Shown: piece by piece, positions 12,354-26,864 of the stretch
Position numbering within the stretch: position 1 is the first letter of the stretch
Layout of the letters: each line of letters starts with the position of its first letter
Assembly (NCBI GenBank): GCA_037501455.1
Contig: CM074861.1
Span: 39,085,001-39,149,000, forward strand
Direction of reading: 5' to 3'
Length of the DNA: 64,000 bases
Origin: Lantana camara
Taxonomy: Eukaryota > Streptophyta > Magnoliopsida > Lamiales > Verbenaceae
Position numbers and translations under genes: made by a program
The notes under the pieces: model-generated
Seen by the model: the letters and a program-made list of their open reading frames with translations, nothing else
The model's database searches: none
What the model was told of the DNA's origin: nothing

Positions 12354-12867
12354 GGGCTAATCCCGGTCACCCGACTCACCCCCTGTCCTTTGGGGGTTTT
12401 TGTACTCCCCCTCCCCCCCCTATGCTTTGATTTTTAGTATTTACCCTCTTAACCTTCGAAAAATATCACACTTAACCTCTTGTAACAAACTTTGACAAAG
12501 CAAATCTATACAAAGCTGATATTAAATGTGTTGATATTATATATCAAATTGAAGCTATCGACGCAAGGAACACAACAATGGTCTCAAAATCAAAATCCAA
12601 CAACCGACGAAGCAGAATCATCAATTAAAGGCGACGCATGACGAACGAAGATTTTGGTGGCTAATAGAGTCGACTGGGGTATGGGCTTTGTTTTCCTTGG
12701 AGAGATGAACACGACGGCGGTGGTCTTGAAGCTTGGGTCGCCGTGACGAAGGAGAAATCGGCAGTTAAAGTTTTTAAAAGGGGTTAAGTATAATATTTTT
12801 CAAAGGTTAGGGGGGTAAATGCTAAAAATCAAAGCATAGGGGGGAAGTACAACACCCCCCCAACCCC
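12354..12867. mobile_element. MULE-like MITE / small Pack-MULE candidate
   Basis: The arms are inverted repeats: the segment from about 12393 (GTACTCCCC.., TATGCTTTGATTTTTAG) matches the reverse complement of 12780-12860 over about 85 bp. The sequence TTTTTTATA flanks both sides (12345-12353 and 12868-12876), a perfect if AT-rich 9 bp duplication as expected for Mutator-like elements. The outer 40 bp of the left arm has no partner on the right, suggesting loss there. The core at 12550-12760 is more GC-rich than its surroundings and could be a captured fragment; I do not recognise it. Confidence 0.6.
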
Positions 12868-13243
12868 TTTTTTATATATATCTTTTTATTTATGGGCATC
12901 TATTAAATAAATTTGAAAGTTATAAACTATTACTTATGTTTAAAAGCTAGAATTATTTGGACAAATTATTATACCCTTTTAAATTCTTTTTTATATAATA
13001 ATATAATTTCAAATATTTTTATTTTTTATTTATTTGAATGTTTCTCTACTTTGAATTTCTACTTATTGTACATAATTTGAAATAGAGATTTCATATAAAT
13101 ATTTTTGTATGTGTAGTTTTTTACGATCAAAATAGTTCATAAAAAATATTATTATATTTATTTAATCAAATTAGATATTTTTAATATTTTAATTTATTCA
13201 ATAAACATAATAGCTAAACTTATTTAAATAAAATTAAATGATA

Positions 13244-13271
13244 AACGTGCAACGCACGTTCATTTCACTAG
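13244..13271 (+). repeat. Helitron 3' terminal hairpin and CTAG end
   Basis: Stem AACGTGC / GCACGTT with loop AAC, then CATTTCA and CTAG, followed by host T. This is the form expected for the Helitron replication terminator. Confidence 0.72.
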
Positions 13272-13779
13272 TAATGTCAATAGTACGTGTATACTAACTC
13301 CAACCAGAACGATCCATCAAATAGTAAATATAATACATTAATTTATTATTATAAATTTTGAATTGAAATTAAAATTAAAGCATCAAACTTGAATCCAATT
13401 TTCCAAAGATGCAAGAAGCACAGATTCTAGTTAGAATAAAAAAAAATATACTTGTCGCTATCACGAGGTGCGGTGCTCCTTCCTAAATGAAAAAGTATAA
13501 TTAATATAATAGTGTCCCATTACTTTAAACACTTTGATTAACAAAAACTGACATAATAATTAGATGTCTTTGTCAGAAAAGGTTCACATAAAATACCCAA
13601 ATCCACATCCCATTGTTGACCATTCTTATTTGAATATGCCAAAAACTATTAACTTAATCCAAAAATACCAAATTGTCCAACGTGCGAAAAAAAAAAAAAT
13701 AGAAAATTTTCTTATACTTTTTGCCTCTGAAAATGGCAGAAACGCGTTAACACCATGCACCACCAAACTATTTTTGCCC
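13272..13779. other. Intergenic region and upstream promoter of the first peroxidase gene
   Basis: AT-rich. No transposon ends or coding frame recognised. It carries the proximal promoter of the plus-strand peroxidase gene; a poly(A) run of about 12 lies at 13688-13699. Confidence 0.6.
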
Positions 13780-13786
13780 TATAAAT
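13780..13786 (+). promoter_or_regulatory. TATA box of the first peroxidase gene
   Basis: TATAAAT about 104 bp upstream of the chosen start codon. The second peroxidase gene has an equivalent TATAAAT about 115 bp upstream of its ATG. Confidence 0.75.
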
Positions 13787-13799
13787 TCACTCCAACTAA

Positions 13800-15402
<1,603 letters not shown>

Positions 15403-15829
15403 AAAAACGTACTCCCGCATTCATACGTTTTTCTTTCATCTTCGTCCAAGTTGTCGCATGAATGCTAATTTTTCACATTCATTCTGTAATTCAAATAAAT
15501 AATTGTACGTCTCAATATTGCATATTAATCCTATCTTTTTAAATTATTTATAATTAACATGTGTCTTATTGAATGAACAAATAATAAATTTGTACTGATA
15601 AGTGAGAGGAAGAATTTTAAAATTTTAGTGCTAGTCCAATTCCAGTAAAATTTCTTTGGATTTTGTTTATCCTTTCTAATCGGGGAAAGTTCAACTATTT
15701 TTTGCTATGGGTAATTCTTATACCTAACTAGATCACGTGACGATGAGGCTAAATTTTTATACTTGCCTGTAAGATTGAAAGAAATTTTAAGAGAGAGACA
15801 ATTAAATAAATACATAATACACTTGTTTT
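15403..15829. other. 3' flank of the first peroxidase gene
   Basis: Contains the 3' untranslated region with an AATAAA signal at 15494-15499 about 90 bp after the stop. The remainder is AT-rich with no feature recognised. Confidence 0.6.
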
Positions 15830-16310
15830 CCGATAGTCGAAGCCGGAATCAGGATGGATTAAACTTAATTTTGATGGGGTCGTGTTCAAGGAGACCAATG
15901 CGATTGGAATTGAAGTGGTGGCTAGGACTTTGAGGGGAAATGCATAGGGTGGGAAACCGATCGGAAATTTAATTCCGTGGATCCTTTGGTCGCAGAGGCT
16001 CAGGCGGCTCGTCTTGCGTGTGACTTCGGGTGGAGAAAGGTTATCTTGGAGGGGGATAATGCTCAAGTGATCAACCAACTTCTTAGCGAAAGTGAAGGTC
16101 TCTCTTGTGTTGAGAATATTCCGGATGATGCTAAACTTATTTGCTCATCCTTCCATTCGGTTCGTTTCTCTCTTATTAGACGTGCTAATGTTGTAGTCGA
16201 CAAATTAGCTTGTATACGGCTTTGGTCTGCATTAGGTGTTCACACATCCCTTCTTTTGTTTCGAATATTTTTTTCCTGAGTCGTTGTAGTTTCAGCTGTG
16301 TTCGTCGCCG

Positions 16311-16346
<36 letters not shown>
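15830..16346 (+). mobile_element. 5'-truncated LINE tail with RNase H domain and poly(A)
   Basis: The plus strand encodes an RVT_3-type RNase H as found at the 3' end of plant L1 LINEs: KPESGWIKLNFDGVVFKE (15838-15890), then VAEAQAARLACDFGWRKVILEGD (about 15983-16055, with frame breaks and a TAG near 15945), ending at TGA 16279. A pure A tract (16317-16346) follows. CACTTGTTTT before the element (15820-15829) matches CGCTTGTTTT after the poly(A) (16347-16356) with one mismatch, a target-site duplication typical of LINE retrotransposition. Confidence 0.8.
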
Positions 16347-16347
<1 letters not shown>

Positions 16348-16369
16348 GCTTGTTTTTTTTAAAGAAATA

Positions 16370-16497
16370 GGGAAAAATGCAAAATCAGGATACCAACTAT
16401 CCCGAACTAGCGTGTTCGGGACAGTAAATTTTCCGGTGACAAAAATGTCCATTATCTCTAAAAATCTGTCAATTTCGGGACAATGCTTGCCGGATTC
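16370..16497 (+). repeat. Left terminal inverted repeat of the MULE
   Basis: Starts GGGAAAAATGCAAAATCAGG. Matches the reverse complement of 49262-49388 almost throughout, including the CGGGACAGTAAATTTTCCGG block. Confidence 0.93.
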
Positions 16498-19400
16498 TAC
16501 TGTAGACCGCCGGAGTGTATAGACACCTGGACACATTGCTGACGTGTATGATGACAACACATCCACGTCGGATAAAATGTCCACGTTATGTGCAGATGGC
16601 AGTCGACGTGGATGGGTCCCACCAGACCTTACTTTATAATATTCAAACTGAAGCGTACTTAGGAAGCTTCATCTCGGTTCATTTCCCCAAAAAAAGAAAA
16701 CGACGGTTCATTACACTTCCTTCCCAAAATTTTTTCCTCTGAAGTCTGAAATTTTGAAGGAAAAACCTTCTGCGTCCCTGATTTCTGCTTGAGAAATTGA
16801 AGGATTCAAATATTCTGAAGGGTGAAACGTAGAAGAAGGATATCAGTTGGTGCGCCATGGTTAGGATTCGGTCTGAAGGGATGCTAAACATTCCGCCGTT
16901 GTATCGTAAGTGCTACCCTCACAGTTTTTTTACTTGAATGTGATGTGTGTTTGTTTGTTCTACAAAAGAAGAATCTTCTGCATGTTACTGTGGTTATGGT
17001 CTTTCGCTCTTTTTTAAAGTGTTTGAAAAATGTGATGTGGGGTAATTTAATGTTTTCATGGTCCCCCTTGTCCACCGATGCTCCCCTTTCTTGGACCATG
17101 TGTTGCCGTTGTTAAATGTGAGTCTTTGTTTAGGGTTTAGAGAATAAAAAACGATTAAAACGAAAGTGTTGAAGCATCTTCTTGTTTTTTAAAAATTTCA
17201 GATCCCGATTCAACTTCAATGACTTTGGCAATATGTTATGGTGGAAAGGTAGTGTTGGCCGATTACGAGGGTGGTAAGGTTAGGAAGGTTGACTATGTGG
17301 ATGTAGCTAAACTAAAGCTTGAACAACTTGAAGAATACGTGCAGGACTTGGTATTAGAGGGGTCTGTAATTAGGTGGTATGTACCAGTGCATGGGGGATT
17401 TAAACTGGTCTTGTCTGATTCTGAACTAGTGAGGTATGCAAATAAATACATGAAAAAAGGGAGAGAATATCCATTAGTGTTTGACAGTGTGATTCCAGAA
17501 GATACAAATGATGCGGGTGGGGGGTCAAGTAATGTAGGTGCAGAGGAGGGAGAAGATGTTCACTTAGATGAAGATACTGTAAATGAATTGAAGGACACTG
17601 AAGATAATGAAATGGGGACTAATGAATTAAATGCAACTGGAGAAATTGACAATGAAACAAATGCAAGTGAAGAAAATGTGTATGAGGATAATGAAACTAA
17701 TAAGAATGAACTTGAAGTGGATGCCAGAGATGAAATAGTTCATAATGATAGAATGAGAAGAGAACCTAGTGTTGAATTTTTATCAAAAGCAACAAAAGAG
17801 TGGATAGATGAATATAATAGGAGATACCCTGGAGTTCCTAAAGAAGCTGTTAATGCAGATGTTATTGATGATTTACCTGATGATGTGCCTATTTATGAAT
17901 CTGATGAATCTGGTAAGGAATTTTGTGTGTCTGATGAGAGTGTTGGTAGTGATGATGACTTGATATTTGATGATAATGTGTCTAATGATGTTGAACCTGA
18001 ATACAATGTTGAGGAAGATCCACCGAATGATGATGTAGTTTTCTTAGACTTTGATGTTGGGTATATCTCTGCTGCTGATAGTGATTTTGTTCCTAACCAA
18101 GAACATGATTCATCAGTAGATAACAATGAATTTGATGATAATGTGAGTTGAAATGCTGAGTATGACGCTGAAAATAAGGGTAATGAGTTTGAGTCTTCTG
18201 ATAGTAGTTTCCAAATGGAAGATGTGGTAGGAAATGAGGGTGATGATCTTGATATGGGTAGGGTTTCTGATGATGAAGTTCAGCCTGCACACCACCCTGC
18301 ATTTAATATGGCTAATATATTTGATCCAACATTCTACGTTGGCCAAACATTTATGGATAAAGACACGTTCAGCTTGCTGTTAGTTCATATGCTATAAGGA
18401 CAAGAAGATCATTAGGCTTTAGAAAAAGTTGTGCACTTAGATGTTATGTTAGGTGTGACAATAACAGAAGATGTCCTTTCAAACTCAATGCAATGTTATA
18501 CCTTGGTGAGAAAAGGACCTATGTCTTAAGAGAGATGAATCTGGAGCATGTATGTAATGAGGGATATGATGTGAAGAATGTGAAAACCAGCTGGCTTGTA
18601 GCAAGATTTGTGGCTATGTTTAAGTCAGATCCCAAGAGGAATGTGATTGGATGGAGAACAAATGTACAAGAACAACTCTCTGTGGATGTGTCAGTCTCAC
18701 AGGCATATAGGGCCAAGAGGAAGGCTACTGAGAAACTTGAGGGTGATCCTGATTATCAGTACACCAAACTATGGGACTAGCCAATGAGTTGAGAAAGACA
18801 AATCCAGATTCAACAGTTGTATTAGGAACTAATGATAGTGAGGGTGAGCTGAGGTTCTGTAAATTTTATGTTTGTTTTAAGGCCATGAAAATTGGGTTTA
18901 AAAGTTGCAGGCCATAATAGGTGTAGATGGATGTTTTTTGAAGGGGCCCCATGGTGGAGTTCTTCTAACTGCGGTTGGAGTTGACCTTAATAATAGTATT
19001 TTCCCCATAGCTTATGTAGTAGTCTCCACAGAGAACAAGGAAAATTGGATTTGGTTCTTCAATGTCCTGAAAAATGATCTTCAACTAGGTAATGGGCAAG
19101 GATACACCTTCATCAGTGACAAGCAAAAGGGCTTGATCAATGCATTACCTGATGTATTTCCAGCATCAGAGGTGAGGTTTTGTGTCAGACACTTGGTAGT
19201 CAATTTAAACAGTGCAGGTCATAAAGGGTTAGACTTGAAGAATGCTGTGTATAAGGCGGCAAATGCCACTACACTGGGTGGATTCAGAGCTGCAATGAAG
19301 CAAATGAGACTTAGACATCCAGGTCAGTGATTTAATATTGTTTGAATATGATTATTGGCATCAATGTAGTTAACCTTAAGTTGTGTTGTCATAAATGCAG

Positions 19401-19819
19401 CTGCTTATGACTGGTTTATGGACAAGCATCCTTCACAGTGGTCTAAAAGCTATTTCATGGTGACTGCTAAATGTGACCAACTGCTGAACAACTCTTGTGA
19501 GTCATTCAACAGCTCAATCTTGCCAGCAAGGGAAAAACCAATCTTGACCATGCTAAAATGGATAAGGGAATATCTCATGAAACTCCTCCAGAAAGCTAGA
19601 GAAGAATCTGAAAAATGGGAAGGTCAGTTATTGTGTAGCACCCGAAACGCTAGGTAGCCACATCCCCCGCACTATAGTTCAATCCACATATGGAACGAGC
19701 ACCCATACGTGAATCAAGCCTATAGCGAACGGGAGACAATAAAAAATGACACTCTAGCTAGGAGGGACTAACCCTCAATTTAATTACAACATGCATAAAC
19801 TATAAACGGAAGCATAAAA

Positions 19820-21953
19820 TGCTGGGATGCGGGCCCACAACAGTAGCAGTCCGGGACCACATCTTAAAATTTTTATTATAATACAAGTATTAAAATATTT
19901 CTAAAACATTTTAATACAAAGCGGAAGACTTAGCCGGATCTACTCAAGTATATACATGCAATTGATAATAAATTTTAAATCACTTAAGCAGATAAATATC
20001 TAACATGCAATTAACACTTAAGAGCACATAATTTATCATGCTTAAAATAAATAACTGTAAAATATTACCGTACTGCAAACATGGCTATCTAACGGCAATT
20101 TTTCAGCTTCTTGCCCACTCGTGAGACCGGCAGAGCTTCCCTGCAATGACCCCAGGGACACCCTCGGAGTGTGGGCTCCGAAAGTATTTCTCTAAATACT
20201 TAGAGAAGATAAACTTTAAACTAGAAAACCCTTTTCAGGGTTTATTCTCCCGAAATTAGGCATTTTATACAAACACCTAATTAAAATTAATTCCGAAATA
20301 AATCGGAATTAACTAGGAGAAAAATGGGACTTGGTTTCAAAGCCAAAATTTGGCCAAAACCATCCCAAAACTGAATGGGAGAAATGGCAAGGGGATCAGC
20401 CTATTTATAGGCAAAAACCTGAGGGCAACACGGTCATTTTATGCACAAAAGTAAGGGCAAAATAGTCATTTCACATCCCCATTTGCGTGTACAACTTGGA
20501 TACGAAAACCGAGGATACCACGTTGAAGGTCTCGCACCGGAAGGCCGCCAAGTGGTTGGCGCGTGTTGGTGCGCGTAGAGGGCTCCAGAACGTGACACGT
20601 GTCCGGGTTTGACCCGGACCCGGTCCGACCCTGCCCGAAACCCTACCCGTTGACCCGACACCCTGACCCCGTTTGACCGACCTGGTCCGATCAAATCTGG
20701 ACCATTGCTTTCGCACTGACGTGGCGCGATCTGGGACGTCCACGTGTCGCACACGTGGTGTGCCACGCGGCTGCCCAGTCAGCGCCACATGGGCCCACCT
20801 TGCTGACGTGGCATGCCACGTCAGCTGCCACGTCATCACCGATTTTTTTTTTCTCGATGAAAATTTTATTTTCTCCAAAATAAAATTCCGTGCATTTCCA
20901 ACTCTTTGAAACTTGATTTATTTTCTTAAAATAAATTCCTTGGCTATTTTCAAACACTTTGAAAAATTCATTTCTCTTTGTCCTTTTAATATTTTCTCTC
21001 TGGGTTTTTTTCAATTGGGTCTTGCAGGGGGACCTGCAGGACTAATTAATTTTAGCTCCAAAAGGGTTAATATATTATCATCCCATGATAATAATTAATT
21101 ACCGTTTAACAATATTTAATTCCACTAAATAAATATTGTTGCACTCTAAAATTAATTAAATTACTCACGAATTTTTCGATCTAGAATAATTTTGCATTTT
21201 ACTCCTCCGTGTAGATATCCATGAAAAATAAATTAATACTACTATCATTTATTTTTCACTTTTAATTTGAAATCTCCTGATTTGCCTTAAGTTCAAATTT
21301 CTTGTACGTGAAACACATTCAACATACAACTTCGGTGACGTTATCACGCGAAGTGCTTTGGCCAAAGTCTTAATTCGAACTTTTGCAAATCTATTTCAAG
21401 AATATCTTTTACCTTCCAGCAAGGCCACAGATTCCTCGATCAATATAACTCTTTAGCGCATTTCATGTAATCACCGAACATACAAAGTATTTTGGCCACC
21501 CGTTACCGAGACCTCACTTCGAGTATGTTACAGTGACTAACACTACATGCCTAAAGCCAAAATATTATCAGGATTAAGAGTACAATGCTTCCTGAGATTT
21601 TATTCATTTTAGATAGCAGTATAAAATAACTAATCTCAGTGGTCCAGTTCGATGTTTCCAATCCTATTGAAAATCATCAACGTGTTATAATTGGAATCAC
21701 CATTCCCTATGACGAAAGACTAATCATCTTATATAACCACGTTATAGTCTTGATAAGAACATATTCTTATCTTACCGACTAGAACTTTAATGACACGTGA
21801 TTTCGGTATTCAAAGTCTTTTCCTATGAAACACATTTCATATGAGAATACCACCACACGCCATTAATTATTAATATGTGAAATACTCATAACTTGTTGTA
21901 AATTCAGTTTAATTAATTCAACAAATTGAATTTTCAGGGCACTATTCCCAACA
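19820..21953 (-). repeat. 3' LTR of the nested copia element
   Basis: 2134 bp. Contains on the minus strand TATAAATA at 20402-20409 and, upstream of it in that orientation (20518-20840), a GC-rich block with about ten ACGT cores, several of them CACGTG G-boxes. Confidence 0.92.
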
Positions 21954-21970
21954 ATCTCCCACTTGCCCTA
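21954..21970 (-). promoter_or_regulatory. Polypurine tract of the nested copia element
   Basis: The minus strand reads TAGGGCAAGTGGGAGAT immediately before the 3' LTR, the usual copia form (GTGGGAGAT). Confidence 0.8.
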
Positions 21971-21974
21971 AATT

Positions 21975-24900
21975 CAATTTGGCCACACATCTAAGTCTTA
22001 TTCTTCCCACATGAGTGTCAAAACTCGTTTTGCACTCATTCACACCAATACTTTTAGTGAGGGAATCTATTAGACTTTTCTCCGAGTCAACAACTAGGAA
22101 ATCATGAATCCAATACATCTAATTGGTTACTTCTCAAGCTACCATGTATTTGACTTTCATGGCGGTGTAAGAAATGCAAGTCTGCTTAACATCCTCCAAT
22201 TAACGGTTGCTTTTTCTAGAGTAAACACGTATTCTAATGTCAAACAGCTAGAATACAAATCAGATTGTAAATCCGACTCTGTGTACTCTATTGAAATGAG
22301 CTCACCACTGTGGTAGACAAGCATATAATCTCAAGTTCTTCTCAAGTACTCTAATATATGCTTTCACTACTACCCAGTATCAGATTCTAGGGTTTGACTA
22401 ATATCTGCTGACTTAGACTTATATATATAATAAACAGTTGGCCTTATACATAATATGACATACATAAAGCTTCCGCTGCGGAACTCTAATCATGTCTTCT
22501 ATCTCTTCAGTTGTCTTAGGACACTGATCCCAAGATAGATAAATTCCATGTCTAAAAGGTAATGAACCTTTTCTTGGAATTTGTCATATTATACCTTGCC
22601 AGCATCTTATCTATATATGCTTCTTGTGATAAACCAATCTCCTCATTCCTATAATCACGACAAAAGTCTGATCCTTGGAATATTATTGGTCTCACATAGG
22701 TCTTTTCTTGTCAAAATGATTTGACGTCCGAATCTTAACCACTGACAAAATTCTTGCATCATTCCCAATGAGCAGAATTTTAATTACATACAAAGTGAAA
22801 ATGTTACAACGCTATCATGATGTCATTTTGTACACTTCATGGTTCATCAGGTAATTATACAAATCAAAAGAATCTAAATTGCCTTATAATTCTGATGCTT
22901 CATAATCTGGACGCTTGCTTAATATCATAAATCGATCTATTAAGCTTGCATTATATGTACCTGATTTCTGGCTGTGAAGCCTTCAGGTTATGCCATGTAT
23001 ATCTTTTTCTTGAAGTTGCCCGTTCAAGAACACAGTCTTTACATCCATTTATTTAATCTCATAATTGATGATGAGATAAAATGGAGAGGATAATGGACTT
23101 AAGCATTTCTATAGGCGAGAAGACCTCATAAATGATTTCTTCTTTCTGGGTAAAATCCCTTGCCATAAGTTTGCTCTAAAGTCTCTACTTTTTCGTCCAT
23201 TTATCCTTTTATCGTTTTGTAGAACCCAATTGTATCTAATAGGGTTTAATGCCTTCAGGCGCCTCTACAAGTTCAAGACTTTGTTAGAATACAGATATTC
23301 TAACTTAGATTCCATGGATATTGACCAAACGGTCAGCGTCTATATCTTTTACAGCTTCATTACACGTGATAGGATCAGATACGTTAGATTCAACCACTTG
23401 GGCTAATCTTAGGTATCTTGTCAGGTGTCCTGACAATCCTCCCACTATAATGATGCTCTCGTGTACACGTCTCTACATCACATGTTGTATTTGGTACATC
23501 ACATGTATCCAATATATTTTCAGTCATCACGGGTTTATGGAAATCAGTATCTAATACTGTTATTTCTTTTAACACTACTTTGCTTCTACCCTTTGCGGTT
23601 ATCTATGTAATTATCTTTGAAATATTCACAAACATCTTTTGTGATTTCTCAAATTACAAAATATACCACCTCTTGTTTTTCTTAGGATAACCTTAGAACA
23701 AGTAAACCTTTGTTCTTTATTCTAACTTGTCAGGATCCATCCTTAACTCGTGGACCAGGCTACCTTAAATCCGAAGATAAAAGATACAGGGTTTTCACCC
23801 TAGCTACAGATCCATCAGTGTTTTAGGAACTGACTTAGATAGAACTAGGTTTGTCGTTTTGTGTGCAAGACCCCAAAACGAAATTCATAGGGTAGCAGGA
23901 CTCTTCATGAATCTTACCATCATTATCAGAGTTCTATTTCTCCTTTCTGCAATACATCTTTGCTAAGATGTATCTCATATATATAGTTGAGATCCAATCT
24001 CATTTGAGAAATTCTGTTTAACTCTGAACTTAGATACTTATCACTACTTCGACCTAATCGAAGTGCCTTGATATGTTTTCTAATTTGATTCTTTGACTTC
24101 AGTCTTATATTCTTTGAACTCTTCAACAATTACAGACTTAAGTCTCATCAAATAAAAATATATGTATCTAGAGTAATCATTCAAACGAATGATGAAATAT
24201 CCAAAACTTCCTCTTGCTTGAATAATCATAGGATCACATATCCGTATGAACTGACACAAGCAACTTCATGGCTTAAATACCTTTTGTCTCAAAAAGGTTT
24301 CTTGGTCATTTTAACCTTCTAAATAGGATTCGCAGATTGATACTATTTTCAAGTCAATAGGACTCAACAATCAGTCTTTGGATCCTATTCAGATTCAATT
24401 GACCAATAGATAGGTGCCACGAAGAAGTTTTTCTTCTTAGATGGTAGGTCAAGCTTCTTAATGTTAAACTTGAATTAGGGTTTTCATTGATGTATAAAAG
24501 ACCATCTTTTATTGTGCCAGAGCAAATAAACCTTTTATTTTGCTTAGTGGTAAACTTTTGTTCAAAACAAGTAATTAAACTATTAGTTATCAAATAACTT
24601 ACAGAAATTAAATTTCTGTATATATGGCACGTATAATATTAAAACCCTTTTGCCAAAATACGACTTTATAGTCTTTACTGCTAATACAATTACACTTGTA
24701 TTATCCCCGAGCAGTAGTTATGTGTTAGCCGTTTTTCAACCTTTCTGGTTGGTTTGAATCTTCGCAACAACTTGCAAATATGGTTAGTTGGTCTCAAGTT
24801 CACACACCAGGAGTCCGGTGAATTTTCAACTAAACATATTTTCAACGAGTAAGATATCTTCATATCTTATCTAAATGGCTTAACAAACAGACAGACTAAG

Positions 24901-26850
24901 TATTTTGGATAATTTCCTTTTCCAATACCCGTTACCACCGAAATAGAAACACTTTTCCATTGTCGGATTTGACTTTCTATTTCTGAACCTTAGATTGGGA
25001 ACTTTTCCTTTTCTTTCTTCCACTTACTGGCTTTCTAGCCCGTGGATATTGATGTCTGATTAAAGAGAACTTTTCCCTTAGTCTATATCACCCTTTCTGC
25101 CACATTGAGGTCGTTCATTGGTTTTAAAAAATTATTTAAAATAATCTTGAACGTTCAAATGACTTAGGCAGAGAGTATAGGATCGTATCCTATCTGTTAA
25201 GATTGTCTCTTTAAGCACAGAGGCTTTCAATCTCATTCAGATTAGCTATCATATTCATAATATGATTATGAAACAGTGATCCTTCAAACATCTTTAACTG
25301 ACAACCGTTTTCATGGCTCGTACCTACGTACGACTTTGTCTTCAACACATGTTCTTATCAGTAGACATCTCATGTGTTTGATGCTCAAGAACATTTAAAA
25401 CAGATGTCAGGATATAAGACTAGCCAGATCATCACATTTGATCTATTTAGAATAAACGTCTTTCTAATCCTGACTGGTTGTAGTTTCCGAAATTTTCGGA
25501 TAAGGTTCAGTAAGTACGTAAACTTTCGTGTCTCAATACGATGTCAAGATTCATTACTTAGTCAGCGTAGTTGAACCCTTACTAGCCTATTTCCTTATAG
25601 ACATACAGTTTGAAGTGGGCTAAGAGAGATCGTAATTATAAAACTGAAATAAATAAATAAATGCAAGTTATGATTATGTATTTCACTTTCTTCTGCGTCC
25701 AACCAATAAATGAAATCCACGTAAGCATTTTGGTTTACGCAATGGTGACTTAACTAACTGCAGTTGACTCCCCGGAGGCAAGGTCGAAAATCGCTTAGAA
25801 AAGCAAGAACTATTCTTAATTAACATGTCATCTAGGTAACTCTTACCAAACAATGTCAATCCACCACGTCAACCCTTGGCCTCTAAGTAAATGTAACATA
25901 GCTCCGAAGGGAGGTTAATACATTACTTAGTCAAGTGTGTACCATTACCTAGAAGTCCGTACGAGTAGGTCAAGACACTCCACGGAGGCGTGGTCGAGCT
26001 GACTTCCCCGTATTTCATTCTATCCGTAGAAGTCTAATCTTGTATACCGCGAATATATACCCGCCGAAGGGAGTAGTATACATCGACTATACTATAGACG
26101 GGTAATGGAGGCCGTGAGAATCCAACTTTTTTCATCTCGCTCCCACTTGAATTTTTAAAAGGTGTGGATTATTTGTTGATTATTTAATAATCACTTTTGG
26201 CGTCTTATTGTTGGAAGTAATTAATCTAATTAATACCCTCCCACTAGGATTACTAAATCATATTTAAAATCCTAATAATAATATTTTAAGGCAATTTAAT
26301 AACTATTTATTAATTAGGCCGAAAAATATTAGTTCAATTATGCATCGCGTCTAATTTCTATTAAACATTACTATTTAATCACATTAAATAAAATATGCAT
26401 AATTGTAAATATCATAATATCTCATATTATCATGATCATGTCATAAAATAAAATAATTAAGCATGCTTTCATATAATTATCACATAATTATCATGCTTAA
26501 AATTTTAAACGACACAAAATAAATATGCCATAAATTAAATCAATTAAGCTTGTTGTTATAATTATCACATAATTATCGTGCTTAAAATAAATGGCATAAA
26601 GTAAACATGTTATAAATAAATTATCTCATAATTTAAATCATGTTTACTTATTCGGTAATTAACCAGGAAGATTATTGAAATCGATTCCCAGAAAATTACC
26701 ATTCCACGTAAATTCCCAGGAAACACTGGAGGGGTCACAACGGTCCCACTTAAAAACCAGTCTCCTTTGACAAAATTTACGTGCACAGTATCAGATTTAA
26801 AATTATGCATCGCATGCATTATATCAATGTATGTATATATCTAGAGCACG
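21975..26850 (-). pseudogene. Relics of copia gag-pol in the nested element
   Basis: No long frame survives. On the minus strand the 3' end still shows RNase H traces: YTESDFQ (about 22280), VFTLEKATVNWR (about 22215), a KYMVAC-like block (about 22150) and DSLTK (about 22060), the counterparts of YTDSDFQGD, SGYVFTLGGGAVSW, EYVAAC and DPLTK. An NDIMIA block near 22815 corresponds to the reverse-transcriptase motif YVDDILIA. Upstream parts (24,000-26,800) are too decayed to assign; 25730-26150 probably holds gag or 5' leader. Extent approximate. Confidence 0.7.
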
Positions 26851-26862
26851 GCTCTGATACCA
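26851..26862 (-). promoter_or_regulatory. Primer-binding site of the nested copia element
   Basis: The minus strand reads TGGTATCAGAGC two bases after the 5' LTR: initiator-Met tRNA type, which fixes the element's orientation. Confidence 0.9.
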
Positions 26863-26864
26863 CT

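Larger units (their letters stand above)
10172..13271 (+). mobile_element. Probable non-autonomous Helitron with nested insertions
   Basis: The left end reads A|TCTATATATCTTATAAAAGC, a typical plant Helitron 5' end (TC start, inserted after A). The right end has a perfect 7 bp stem (AACGTGC, 3-nt loop, GCACGTT; 13244-13260), seven bases, then CTAG|T (13268-13272), the canonical 3' hairpin plus CTRR terminus inserted before T. No Rep/helicase gene is visible. The interior holds a LINE reverse-transcriptase fragment, a putative solo LTR and a MITE, which may be captured or later insertions. Not proven without a second copy or an empty site. Confidence 0.72.

Noticed and set aside
17893..18346. 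Minus-strand frames opposite the mudrA acidic linker
   Set aside because: Shadows of the D/E/N-rich coding strand.
20434..20878. Arg-rich minus-strand frames in the copia LTR (and 27511-27972)
   Set aside because: Products of the GC-rich promoter-like block; the two LTR copies differ by indels that do not respect a frame.
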